Shown: positions 21,701-30,980, counted from the stretch's first letter. The stretch is DNA of 64,000 bases from Diogma glabrata (GCA_963693315.1 OY856188.1:265169114-265233113); one strand, 5' to 3'. The notes: generated by a model from the letters alone, not told the origin. Numbers and translations are program-made.

Positions 21701-24428
21701 TAATCCATTTTGCAAATTTATTATATGGAATGCCCAAAGTATCAAACCAAAAAGCCTCGAGTTCTTTAATTTCCTAGAATCCAACAATATAAGCATGTGT
21801 TTTGTAACAGAAACTTGGCTAAAAAACTCTGATAAAATATCACATCCAAATTATAAAGTTTATCGTCTTGACCGTCCACCTAAAACTAACAATAATGGTT
21901 CTTCCAATGTACATGGTGGTGTTGGTATAATCATAAAAGCAAATTTATCCCACAAATTACTACCATCCTTCAATCTAAAGTTGATTGAAGCTATTGGGAT
22001 AAAGATATTTCTCAAAAACAATGATATTACCTGTGTGGCAACATATTTCCCAGGAACAAACAAAAAAGACAAACTAAGAGCTTTTAAACAGGACATAAAC
22101 ACATTAACTAATATTAGTGGCAATTTTATAATCGGTGGAGACTTAAATGCCAGACACCAACACTGGAATTGCTTTAAGGCCAACCAAGCAGGAAAAATCT
22201 TATTTGAAGAATTTTCTAATAAAAACTTCGATATTTACTATCCACCTACTCCCACCCACTTCTCCAAAAAATCAAAATATCCATCGACACTTGATTTGCT
22301 TCTCACAAACAACACACAAATAATTGGGAATATTAAAACAATTAATGATCTTAGTTCGGATCATCTTCCTGTTCAATTTGACCTGTGTTGCACCGGATTA
22401 TTGTACAGAAACCAAAATACAGACAAATTTGATTTTCGTAACGCTAATTGGCCAAAATATAAGCAAATAATTAATGATAACATTGACTTTAACTCTAATC
22501 CTAAGCCTAATACATTGACTGATAAAATAGCAGTAGATAAAGCTATTGAATCACTTATCTCTATCATGAATAATGCTGCAAATATCGCTATCCCTAAAGT
22601 TGTTAATTACAAACCATCTAATAATTCTATAATAATTCCCAATCATCTCAAAGAAAAAATTAGGTACAAAAATCATATGAGACGAGTCTGGCAACAAAAT
22701 AGAAATCCTTACACCAAAACGCTTACTAACGTCCTAATAAAAGAGATATCTGCTGAATTGCAAATGATCAAAAATAACAACTTCTCGAGTTATTTAGAAC
22801 AAATATCTAATGAAAATGATTATAAACAACTTTTCTCACTTAGCAAGAAACTTCGTAATACGAAACAAAAAATACCAGCTATCCATAATATAACACACAA
22901 CAAACTACTGATTACATCAGCTGAAAAGGCCAATGAATTTGCTAATTTATTTTGCTTAACTCATAGCACAAACAATCCTATTGACAAAGAACTCCTAAGC
23001 AACGTAGAAAAAACAAATAACAGGACTACCAAGCAGGAATTAAAACTAGAAGGTCATCAGTTGATTAAACCAAAACAAATAGAAATAATATTTAAAAAGC
23101 TAAAAAATTCAAAATCTCCAGGCCCTGATAATATTACCAATCAATTGATAAAATATTTACCCCGAAAAGCTATTGTTTACTTAACGTATATTCTCAACGC
23201 GTGTCTTAGAATTGGATACTTTCCCAAGACTTGGAAAGTTGCAAAAGTATTACCAATACCAAAAGCATCAAAAGATAAAACAAATATTGAGAATTATCGA
23301 CCAATAAGTCTCCTTAACGGATTTGGTAAAATTTTTGAAAAAGCGATTCTTACAAGACTAGAAAATTTTATTAATACAAATAACATAATACCTGACGAAC
23401 AATGTGGTTTCAGAAAAGGACATTCAACCAACCATCAACTCTTACGCATCTGTAGTTTTGCAAAAGAAAACATGAGCAACCAAAAATCAACAGTCCTGAT
23501 CTGTTTCGACATTGAAAAAGCCTTTGATAAAGTTTGGCATGAGGGGCTGATACACAAACTAATTAAATATAATTTCCCGGTATATCTTATTAAAATAATT
23601 AAATCATTTCTCTTAGATAGGGAATTTTATGTAAGCATTGAAGGAGCAAATTCTGAACATAAACCAATACACTGTGGAGTACCTCAAGGCGGAGTACTCT
23701 CACCTCTTCTCTACAATATATATACGTCAGATATAAAATCTGTACTTAGTAGAAATATCGAATACGCTCAATTTGCTGACGATACGGCCATTTTTACAGC
23801 GGGAAACCACATTGATGATATCCTCCCAGATGTACAAAAAAATATTCAAGACATAACCAAATATTACAAAAAATGGGGCATTAAATTAAACTCATCCAAA
23901 ACACAAGCAATATACATAACTAGAAAAACAGCTAAGCAAAACCTGCCCAACTCTAACTCATTAAAAATCGAAGGAAATCAAATTGAATGGTCCAATAAAG
24001 TTAAATATCTTGGCATTGTAATTGATAAAAGAATTACATTCAAAGAACACTTTAACTATTCAATATCAAAATTTAATACGGTCTTAAAGATTCTATACGG
24101 ACTATTGAATAGAAAATCAAAACTCTGCTTACACAATAAACGACTAATATATATGCTTATGCTAAGAAGTATTCTTTTGTATGGAAGTCCTGTCTGGGGA
24201 ACATGCGCCACAACACACATAAAAAAACTCCAAGTTGTTCAAAACAAATGCTTAAAACTCATATATAATAAACCTCGCGATTACTCCACTAAAAAGTTAG
24301 TACGTATGACTGAAGTACCGCTAGTCATAGACCAAATTAAGAAATTAAAGATAAACTTTAAAAATAATTTACGTAATATTAACAATAAAATGGTAGGAAC
24401 TCTTGTTTCTTCTTCTTTACTAACATAA
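21687..24428 (+). CDS. Jockey-type LINE ORF2 (endonuclease and reverse transcriptase)
   Basis: The protein is about 913 residues if translation starts at the ATG at 21687; the frame is open from 21651. The start at 21687 or the adjacent ATG at 21690 is preferred because it overlaps the ORF1 stop by 14 or 11 nt, which suits coupled reinitiation. An APE-type endonuclease comes first (IIWNAQSIKPK, FVTETWL, VATYFPG, IIGGDLNARHQHW, SSDHLPV). The reverse transcriptase follows (SKSPGPDNI, YRPISLLNGFGKIFE, QCGFRKGHST, CFDIEKAFDKVWH, CGVPQGGVLSPLLYNIYT) with FADD at 23772-23783. The C-terminal LLYGSPVWG motif is typical of the Jockey clade. It nicks target DNA and copies the LINE RNA at the nick. Confidence 0.94.
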   Translation: MMSSNNPFCKFIIWNAQSIKPKSLEFFNFLESNNISMCFVTETWLKNSDKISHPNYKVYRLDRPPKTNNNGSSNVHGGVGIIIKANLSHKLLPSFNLKLIEAIGIKIFLKNNDITCVATYFPGTNKKDKLRAFKQDINTLTNISGNFIIGGDLNARHQHWNCFKANQAGKILFEEFSNKNFDIYYPPTPTHFSKKSKYPSTLDLLLTNNTQIIGNIKTINDLSSDHLPVQFDLCCTGLLYRNQNTDKFDFRNANWPKYKQIINDNIDFNSNPKPNTLTDKIAVDKAIESLISIMNNAANIAIPKVVNYKPSNNSIIIPNHLKEKIRYKNHMRRVWQQNRNPYTKTLTNVLIKEISAELQMIKNNNFSSYLEQISNENDYKQLFSLSKKLRNTKQKIPAIHNITHNKLLITSAEKANEFANLFCLTHSTNNPIDKELLSNVEKTNNRTTKQELKLEGHQLIKPKQIEIIFKKLKNSKSPGPDNITNQLIKYLPRKAIVYLTYILNACLRIGYFPKTWKVAKVLPIPKASKDKTNIENYRPISLLNGFGKIFEKAILTRLENFINTNNIIPDEQCGFRKGHSTNHQLLRICSFAKENMSNQKSTVLICFDIEKAFDKVWHEGLIHKLIKYNFPVYLIKIIKSFLLDREFYVSIEGANSEHKPIHCGVPQGGVLSPLLYNIYTSDIKSVLSRNIEYAQFADDTAIFTAGNHIDDILPDVQKNIQDITKYYKKWGIKLNSSKTQAIYITRKTAKQNLPNSNSLKIEGNQIEWSNKVKYLGIVIDKRITFKEHFNYSISKFNTVLKILYGLLNRKSKLCLHNKRLIYMLMLRSILLYGSPVWGTCATTHIKKLQVVQNKCLKLIYNKPRDYSTKKLVRMTEVPLVIDQIKKLKINFKNNLRNINNKMVGTLVSSSLLT

Positions 24429-24734
24429 ACTGCTGATAGCATTTATTTGTTTTTATTTTGTTCTGTTTTGTTTTTTCGTAGATGTAGGTTTAGCTTAGTG
24501 GATTTAGGTTTAGTCAAAATCAATCACTGTGGTTTTTTGTCAAAAATATTTTCCACTAAATTAATACTCATACATGATTAAATTTTTAATAATGTCAAAT
24601 ATTGTTAGACATAAGTTAGTTATTAAAAAAAAATAAGAGTGTAATATAGGAGAAAAGTCGATAAGACTGAACTTCAAGAGAATTGTAACAAAAATTAAAA
24701 TATTAATAATAAAATAAAACTTGATAAACTAAAA
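24429..24734 (+). other. 3' UTR of the nested LINE
   Basis: An AT-rich untranslated tail follows ORF2 and ends in short A-rich tracts directly against the target duplication. Confidence 0.75.
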
Positions 24735-24747
24735 CAATAAGTTATCA
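24735..24747. repeat. 13-bp target-site duplication of the nested LINE, right
   Basis: This is the second copy of CAATAAGTTATCA. The LTR sequence resumes here without loss. Confidence 0.88.
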
Positions 24748-25997
24748 CTATTTGTTATGTACAGTGTTTACAATTATGTACAGGAATTTAATTTTTATTT
24801 ACATTTAGTTTATTTCAATTCAATTGTTATCCATCATTATGAATAACGGTTATCTTATTTAGAATATATTTTGTAATCACAATATTTTTTTTCTTTTTAA
24901 ATCTCATTATCCCTTTTTTTACTATTTCTTTTCCTTAAAAATATTATATATATTTTTTTTTTTAAAATTTCGTTTCGAAAAACAACTAACTCTAATAATT
25001 TAGCACAGTATATCACAGTAACAATTCCAAACAAAAAAACACAAAGTGATGCGTCCACAACTGTCTATCACGACGACCGAGGTAAAAAAAAAGAGAATTT
25101 TTGGAAGAAAATTTGGTTATTTATAGTCAAAGAAAATCATTACTTTTGGTTTCCAATATGCATCGACTTCCGGGTCAGAACATTCTAGAAAAATCTTCTA
25201 TTACTTTTTCAGAAACAAAAATCAGCAAAAAATATCAAGCAGTTACATGATCGACTGTTGTAGATCTAATCGTATATTTTGAGCAATGGGAACTGTCAAA
25301 CCAAAGCAACAACAACAATGATTAAAGGTTGACTTTCTACATTTTACAAAGTCTTCTCTCTTCATATTCCTGATTTCTGTGACATCAAGTTGTGTTAGTT
25401 GTTTTTGAAAACGTAAATAATATCTAGTAACATATATAATTCTTAATATTAATTTCGTTTCTTTATCTTAGATAATTCAAAAAAATGTAAAAGACACATT
25501 GACAAAAATTACAGAGCATAAAACTTCTGTACTTCTAAATATAGAGAATGATTGTAACAATCGGTAAGTTAATGTTCATAGATCCAGTCAGTATCATTGG
25601 TTCCTGTTTCATTAAAAAAAATCGATACATTTCCAGGTACACGTAAACAACACCCAGGATCTTTGGCTCATTTTGGAATAAAATTCAAAAAAAAATCTAG
25701 TCAGACGGTAGTCAAACTATCTATAGAAGGTCGATGAGAGCATAACCCTGTATGAATACATGGAAAGATTTTTCCTTTCAATAAAACAAATGAGTAATTG
25801 TGATACAGATGTTTAATGTTTTCAATTTAATGAGAACGACTGATTATAACTAAAGTCCATTATTTTTGTGGTAAGGCTTTTATTGAGAAGGTGTATTACT
25901 TTGTCTTGGTACCCTTACTTTGTTTTAATACTAATTTTTTTTTGGTTTGGGTTGAAATTCAAATGCATGAGTCGATGTCAATTAATCAATTGTTACA

Positions 25998-26001
25998 GTT
26001 T
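25998..26001. repeat. Target-site duplication GTTT, right copy
   Basis: This is the partner of 10073-10076 and marks the right edge of the LTR retrotransposon. Confidence 0.8.
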
Positions 26002-26099
26002 TTGCTTTATCGAATTGATGTATGTAGCTTATGTAGCTTATATGATTAATTTAAATTAACTTGTTCGGTTATAAGTTCCATATTTTCTTTAAAAACTAT

Positions 26100-26667
26100 T
26101 AGTCCCTGAGCCTTCACCTACATAATTTTGTGATTACCACATATTTTATACTTTGTGATGCGCCTGTCCTTGACGAGCCCGAAAACATTTGTTCTGCGAT
26201 TTTTTTTCAAATCGGCCGCTTTTGCTTTCGGCAAGCTCCGAAAAATGCCGATTGCCCGGGATCTTGTAAATTTTTGTTTTTTTTAACTATGGGGGTTGGA
26301 AATTTGATTTAGAACAAAAGGGTAACCTTGTCCGACAAAAATTTGTCTGCTATCGTCTAGTCCGACAACCCAAACATCCAAAATGTCAGTTGTCGGACTC
26401 GACAATAGCAAACACATTTTGGTCGGACAAGCTTACCCTCGTATTCTAAAACAAATTTCTAACCTCCACAGTAAAAAAAAATAAATGTGGTAGCAAATTT
26501 ACAAGATCGCAGGCAATCGGCATTTTTCGGAGCTTGCCGAACGCAAAAGCGGCCGATTTGAGAAAAATCATAGAACAAATGTTTTCAGGCTCGTCAAGGA
26601 CAGGCGCATCACGAAGTATAAAATATGTGGTAATCACAAAATTATGTAGGTGAAGGCCCAGGGACTA
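26100..26667. mobile_element. Foldback MITE with very long inverted arms, TA target duplication
   Basis: TA is found at both edges (26100-26101 and 26666-26667). The arms, starting GTCCCTGAGCCTTCACCTAC and ending in its near-complement, pair along most of the element, including the TGATGCGCCTGTCCTTGACGA segment. A second, inner palindrome of CTTGTCCGACAAAA and TCGGACAAGC boxes fills the centre. No protein is encoded; the open frames on opposite strands are mirror images created by the palindrome. The features fit a Tc1/mariner-type foldback MITE. It lies about 100 bp from the right edge of the LTR retrotransposon. Confidence 0.85.
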
Positions 26668-26786
26668 TATCAAATGAATAATGATAAAACTAAATAAATT
26701 TTGAAAATTAGTTTTAGTATATGTTCTTCACACGACGGGAAATCCACAATTTTTAAAATATTTTTAAAATAAAATTTAAAAAAAAA

Positions 26787-27334
26787 TTTTTTTTATTAAT
26801 TAGCTAGACATGTTTAGCACACTAAATATGAAACATTCATTATTCAGACTCTTTGAATATTCGAAGATACTATGTCAACTATAAAGGAAGGAGATGAGGA
26901 AAATGGAAGGAATGGGGATATAGGGATAACTATACTAATTGTTTTAAATGACGATGGACATTTTATTTAAATGCCTGAGGGGGAAATTCATCGGGAAATA
27001 CAGAGGAAAGCATTGAGTTCCACAATTTGGTCATTCTATTAAAATAGTCATTCTGGAAGGACACAGTTCTACAACGAGGTATTTGTACAGCAAATGGATG
27101 GGATAACTCAGCAGCTCTTTTTTGTCAATTATACTGCGCACACGATGGAAGGATATTTTGAATTTCCTTAGAGGAAAATTCGCTAAAATTATATTTATAG
27201 TAGATTGACAATTCAACCACATTTCTTCTGTGCTGGAGTGTATCAAGCTGGTCCGTTAGTTTGATATTACCAATCAACCGTATTGCTTTTCTCTGTACAG
27301 TGTATAGACATTTTATTGTTGACAGACAAGCACC
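26787..27334 (-). mobile_element. 5'-truncated LINE copy (same family as 47.4-51.2 kb)
   Basis: The minus strand matches the end of the coding region and the 3' UTR of the LINE at 48125-51243. A T run at 26787-26794 represents its poly(A), and homology stops at about 27334, at the segment that encodes the C-terminal part around GGACQSTI in the intact copy. Small indels are present. It is a dead 5' truncation. Confidence 0.85.
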
Positions 27335-28838
27335 ATGTAACGAAATTCTGATTTATCAATATTCATGGCGCTATTTTTTTTTTCGGTTACTATCTCGGTG
27401 AAAAATATAAAAAGTTTTTTTATATATACCCTTCATATTACCAAACAAATGAAAGTTCGAATTCTGAACACTTACTGTAAAGCAGCGATCCTTTTAAAAT
27501 TTGGCTGGGAGAGACACTGAGTGGAGTCGACGGTCTACTACTATCTAGGGTTAGCTTGATCGTGCTGATCTGCTCCTGTTTTTCTTCTCTTTTACTGATT
27601 TTATTCACATTAAATGTTTTAAAACATTTCTGTTAAACAAAATTTTTTATTGATCATCCTTTGTTGATATATAAAATACTTATAAACAACAAAAAAATTA
27701 AAACAAGGTGTGTGAGCAGGATGACAGGAGTTGAGAGGTCCGATCAAGCAAGTTTTTTTTTGTTTTAAAATTGAGAAGTAGAAAATTTTTGAGATGCGAT
27801 TTCCTTTTTTCTTTTCTGTTTTGACTACGAGTGAAACGAAGTCGTTTAATAAAATTTAAATGAAAATAAATATAAATATATTTTAAAATGTAAAATAAAT
27901 TTAATTAAAATAATAAGGTGTTATTTGACATAAAGATAATAAATATTGTTGTAACTACTGTGTTGGATAATTTTGGGGTGTTCTTCTAAAAACCGGATCT
28001 GGACAAACAATGGTAAGTCAAATTATTGTTTTAAGTTGGTACAGTCCGCCATTGCGAATATTGTAATTGTATATTAATATTGTAAATATAAAAGTGGTTG
28101 TACCATATATAAAAAAAAGTTTTACAGTTTGCGGATGCTTAAAAACGAAAACAAACAGTTATTTCGTATGAATGAAACCGGAAATAAAATGTATACAATT
28201 TGATTTTATTTGTGGTTCGTATTTCGGGTTTTATTTTTTGTTAATTAAACGGTAAATTCATAATGGATTCGATAGTGAAATCAAATTTAGAACATCGCAA
28301 ATTAATGCCGGGGGACTCAGTACCATCAATAAAGCCAGCTCAAATAGCTTCAATTATATTTGATGTATTTTATACTTCTGAAAAGTTAAGTTAAATAAGT
28401 AAAAATAAAGGAAGGTAATGAGAATAAAAAGTTTATGAAAAGGAAAATTTATCAAGAAAACCAAAAGAAGAGAAAAGGAAGAAAATTAGAATACGTTGTA
28501 TTTGGTTGAATTTTGACTCCATATAGTACTTGTATCCAGAAATAATAACCACTACCAAGAAATAAACAAGGAATTAAGGAACCAGGATCAAGAATTAGGC
28601 AATTAGAACAATAATTTTTTATTATTATATTTAATTTTAAGCCAAAGAATTTTTTTATTACATTTAATCTTAAGTTATATTTTTTTGCATATTCTCATAT
28701 ACATATACCTATAGGGGTTATCTGTAAATTTAGTATTCGATTATTAATGCTAGTAATATTGGACGGTCGATTCCACTCGGTGTCTCCCGTCTTTATTCGT
28801 GTGCTTTCGGGTTGATTAATAGTTATTTTTTTTTATTT
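27335..28838. other. Sequence upstream of the chimeric retroelement; possible LTR or leader remains
   Basis: No gene is recognised. A TGTAACGAA string at 27336 resembles the start of the solo LTR at 60234 for nine bases only. A 28-nt segment at 28761-28788 is the inverted match of 27509-27536 (23 of 28 positions). The last 80 bp before 28839 is probably the leader of the RING-gag element. LTR boundaries could not be set. Confidence 0.4.
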
Positions 28839-28979
28839 ATGGGACCTCCTAAAGTACATCCTCCTGCTATTTTGGCATGTTCAATTTGTAAGGGCCATAT
28901 TCTGATTTCTGATTCGGTGGCTTCAACCCCTTGTCGACATTGCTTTCACGAAAATTGCATATGTCACAAAACAAAATAA
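28839..28979 (+). pseudogene. Truncated Gag with N-terminal RING-H2 half-finger
   Basis: A 46-codon frame starting at an ATG encodes ACSIC, then TPCRHCFHENC, the first six zinc ligands of the RING-H2 motif found in the Gag at 15809-17251, whose matching segment is PCQHLFHENC. After HENC the sequence departs from Gag and soon stops. The remaining two ligands and all of capsid are lost. The shared RING with a divergent surrounding sequence shows that the finger is a family trait. Confidence 0.8.
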
Positions 28980-29079
28980 ATAGTTTTTTAATGTATTTCA
29001 ATTTTATTTAAATGCTATTTAAATCAATTAAAACTAAAAAAATATGTGATAAAAGTAGACAATAAGCATATTTTTTAAA
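28962..29079 (+). other. Probable captured GPHR 5' leader
   Basis: This AT-rich, non-coding stretch separates the gag break from the GPHR start codon. It has no resemblance to the corresponding gag. If the capture was from mRNA, it is the transcript's 5' UTR, and the left junction would mark its cap site. Confidence 0.45.
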
Positions 29080-30006
29080 ATGGCTTTCTGGGAAGATACG
29101 AAAATTGTTTTTGCCTCTCAAATAATATTTTTTGCCGGTGGTTGGTTATTTTTTGTAAAACAATTATTTCGTGATTATGAAGTTCGAGACATTTCTGTAC
29201 AATTAATATTTTCGGCTACATTTGCTCTATCGTTGACAATGTTTGAGTTGATTGTTTTTGAAATAATTGATTTTTTAGACTCAAAAACAAGATTTTTTCA
29301 TTGGCGTCTGGGTTTGACATCATTATTGTTTATGGTTATTGCTGTAATTCTATTTTATATTGCTTACTCTATTATAAGTAATATACGGATTGTTCCAAAA
29401 CGATTGGTTGGTTCCCTAACAACTCTGGTATTTTTCTTTTTTTTATATTTATTTTGGCGAATCGGTGATCCATTTCCTCTTTTAAGCGTGTCACAAGGAA
29501 TTTTTACAATTGAACATCGACGAGGGAGTCTAAACATCGTCCCTGATTCACTGTCTAGAATGTTTTCGACAGATGCCTTAACACCAAGCTTTAAAGAATC
29601 TTATGAAATTGATTGGGAATCTCCTGCTTTTAAGTTTTATGACTATTTAAAACTGATTAAAGTCATTAATGATGCCCAAGGATCGATCCCTGATTTGTGC
29701 ACATCTAATGGTCTGGTATTTAAGAAACTCATCTTTGATTCAGCAGACGAGCCGCATGAAGGAGGGGTATGGAAGTTGTGGGTTCCTGAAGAATTAATGG
29801 CGCCGTTAATCTCCAGAGCTCATGACCCCCCAACGTCTTCTCATGGTGGAGTCGCTAAACCTTACATCAATTACGACGTTTCTTCTACTGGCCGCAAATG
29901 TCCAAACATGTTCACGATTATGTGTCTCGATGTGAAATATGTAAGACCACGAAATCTCCCAACACAGTACTTCGTGCTCCAATGGTCGATTACTATAAGA
30001 CGTTAA
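29080..30006 (+). CDS. GPHR: Fusion ORF: Golgi pH regulator N-terminus joined to gypsy RNase H tail and integrase
   Basis: The first 145 residues match the N-terminus of GPHR/GPR89, a multi-pass Golgi anion channel that keeps the Golgi acidic. Recognisable segments are GGWLFFVKQLFRDYE, TMFELIVFEI, FHWRLGLT, LFWRIGDPFP and SQGIFTIE. Four hydrophobic segments are visible (about 8-26, 40-62, 76-98 and 110-126). At codon 146 the frame passes without a break into HRRGSLNIVPDSLSR, the end of a gypsy RNase H, and on to PEELMAPLISRAHD of the integrase. It then shifts frame near 29875 and ends in an aberrant tail. The fragment is about a third of the usual GPHR length (family about 450 residues). There is no intron in it. 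Whether it is expressed is unknown. Confidence 0.8.
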   Translation: MAFWEDTKIVFASQIIFFAGGWLFFVKQLFRDYEVRDISVQLIFSATFALSLTMFELIVFEIIDFLDSKTRFFHWRLGLTSLLFMVIAVILFYIAYSIISNIRIVPKRLVGSLTTLVFFFFLYLFWRIGDPFPLLSVSQGIFTIEHRRGSLNIVPDSLSRMFSTDALTPSFKESYEIDWESPAFKFYDYLKLIKVINDAQGSIPDLCTSNGLVFKKLIFDSADEPHEGGVWKLWVPEELMAPLISRAHDPPTSSHGGVAKPYINYDVSSTGRKCPNMFTIMCLDVKYVRPRNLPTQYFVLQWSITIRR

Positions 30007-30847
30007 GATTGGGTCAACGTTTGTTCATTGATATATTGGGTCCATATCCTCGGTCCAAAATTGGGAATATCGCTATTTTGGTCGTGTTGGACCACTTTAC
30101 GAAATTCTCATTTCTATTTCCACTGAAAAAACTGACTTCGGAACATATTTGCATTGCACTGGAGACATTGATTTTTCATGTGTTCGGAGTTCCTGAATCC
30201 ATTGTCTCGGATAATGGTACCCAGTTTAAGTCCAAAATGTTTGAGAGTTTCTTGAAGAAGTGGGGAGTGGGTCATATTTTCACTTCGGTATATTCTCCGA
30301 GTTTGAACTCTAGTAAGCGATTGAATCGTTCCATTTCCATAGTGGGATTCGAAGTTACTTGGCTAAGGATCACGGTCGATGGGATGCTCACCTTGGTGAT
30401 ATTGCTTGTGCCCTTCGGAGTACCCATCATCAGACAATTGGGTGTTCTCCATACTTTGCAACCTTTGGCTTGCCAATGATACTGCATGGTTCTGACTATG
30501 CAGTGTTGAAACAATTAAATCAATTAGGGGAAACAGGAGAAACCTTGAACCGAACTGATCAACTTAGCCGAATTCGACAGACAATCCTGCAATTAACCGT
30601 TGAAGCCTTCGAGCGTAATGCTGCTCGTTATAACCTCCGTTCACGTCCACTCAAGTTTGCACCTGGTCAAATTGTGTACCGACGCAATTTTGTCTTAAGT
30701 GATGCCACTAAGAGGTTTAATGCAAAGCTAGCCACAAAGTTCATTAGGGTAGTAGTTGTAAGGCACATTGGCAACGTATCCTACGAACTAAAAGATAGTG
30801 AAACAGGTAAGCTTGGTATTTTTCATTCGAAAGATGTTCGTTCTTGA
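29515..30847 (+). pseudogene. Gypsy RNase H tail and integrase, frameshifted, catalytic Glu lost
   Basis: Integrase segments are spread over three frames: the first zinc-finger histidines (about 29818-29850), then VSRCEICKTTK with the paired cysteines, DILGPYPRSK with the first Asp, VSDNGTQFKS with the second Asp, then SKRLNRS where the intact relative has SERVNRT. The third acidic residue of the DDE triad is therefore Lys. The C-terminal region follows at 30359-30847 (SPYFATFGL, RYNLRSRPLKFAPGQIVY). Frameshifts lie near 29875 and 30345. The enzyme cannot be active. Confidence 0.85.
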
Positions 30848-30960
30848 CCGAGAAAATTAGTATTTGTCGTTGAAGACATACAATTGTTTAATTTTTTTTG
30901 TTATTGCTTTAAATATTTTGGATCTCTTGACTTTGAAGCCTCACTCTTGCTAAATTTTTT

Positions 30961-30980
30961 TTGCCACGCGGCAACAGGGG
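30961..30980 (+). promoter_or_regulatory. Possible polypurine tract of the chimeric element
   Basis: The sequence GCCACGCGGCAACAGGGGG precedes TATTTAATTATG at about 30981. A G-rich purine run just after the integrase end is where a polypurine tract and 3' LTR start would be expected. No matching 5' LTR was found, so this is tentative. Confidence 0.35.

Larger units (their letters stand above)
20063..24734 (+). mobile_element. Intact Jockey-type LINE nested in the LTR
   Basis: CAATAAGTTATCA is duplicated at both edges (20050-20062 and 24735-24747) and occurs once in the undisturbed LTR at 11079-11091, so the insertion boundaries are exact to within ambiguous shared bases. The element holds a 219-bp 5' leader, ORF1 with three zinc knuckles, ORF2 with endonuclease and reverse transcriptase, and a 306-bp 3' UTR ending in an A-rich stretch (AAACTAAAA) rather than a long poly(A). 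Both reading frames are open. It appears full length and potentially active. Confidence 0.92.
19048..25997 (-). repeat. 5' LTR, split by a nested LINE
   Basis: The LTR comprises 19048-20062 and 24735-25997, co-linear with the 3' LTR at 10077-12341. The intervening 4.7 kb is a Jockey-type LINE. As the upstream LTR of a minus-strand element it should hold the element promoter, so the LINE may have silenced or altered it. Confidence 0.92.
10073..26001 (-). mobile_element. Structurally complete Ty3/gypsy LTR retrotransposon (Osvaldo/Ulysses-like) with RING-Gag
   Basis: The element runs on the minus strand: 5' LTR (19048-25997, split by a LINE), primer site (19021-19043), long leader, gag (17251-15809), pol (to 12447) and 3' LTR (12341-10077). 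GTTT is duplicated at both outer edges (10073-10076 and 25998-26001). The coordinate offset between the two LTRs is constant on each side of the nested LINE, so they differ by no indels, and every segment I compared was identical. This points to a very recent insertion. Long LTRs of about 2.2 kb and a Lys-type primer site fit what is known of Ulysses and Osvaldo. No envelope gene and no chromodomain are visible. Confidence 0.9.
28839..30847 (+). mobile_element. Chimeric gypsy element that captured part of a host GPHR transcript
   Basis: Order on the plus strand: truncated RING-type gag start (28839 to about 28961), about 118 bp of leader and 145 codons of the Golgi pH regulator, then RNase H tail, integrase and integrase C-terminus of an Osvaldo-like gypsy element. 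The middle of the element (capsid, knuckles, protease, RT, most of RNase H) is absent. Retroelement sequence lies on both sides in the same orientation, so simple insertion into the GPHR gene does not explain it. Template switching onto a GPHR mRNA during reverse transcription does. Confidence 0.75.

Noticed and set aside
26130..26637. Two opposing open frames as small genes
   Set aside because: They are mirror images generated by the foldback MITE palindrome.
27336..27344. Start of a 5' LTR for the chimeric element
   Set aside because: Only nine bases match the solo LTR start, and no LTR end, target duplication or primer site could be placed before 28839.
29080..30006. An intact host GPHR gene
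   Set aside because: Only about 145 residues of GPHR are present, they pass in frame into gypsy sequence, and gag sequence of the same orientation lies upstream. No downstream GPHR exons were seen in the window.
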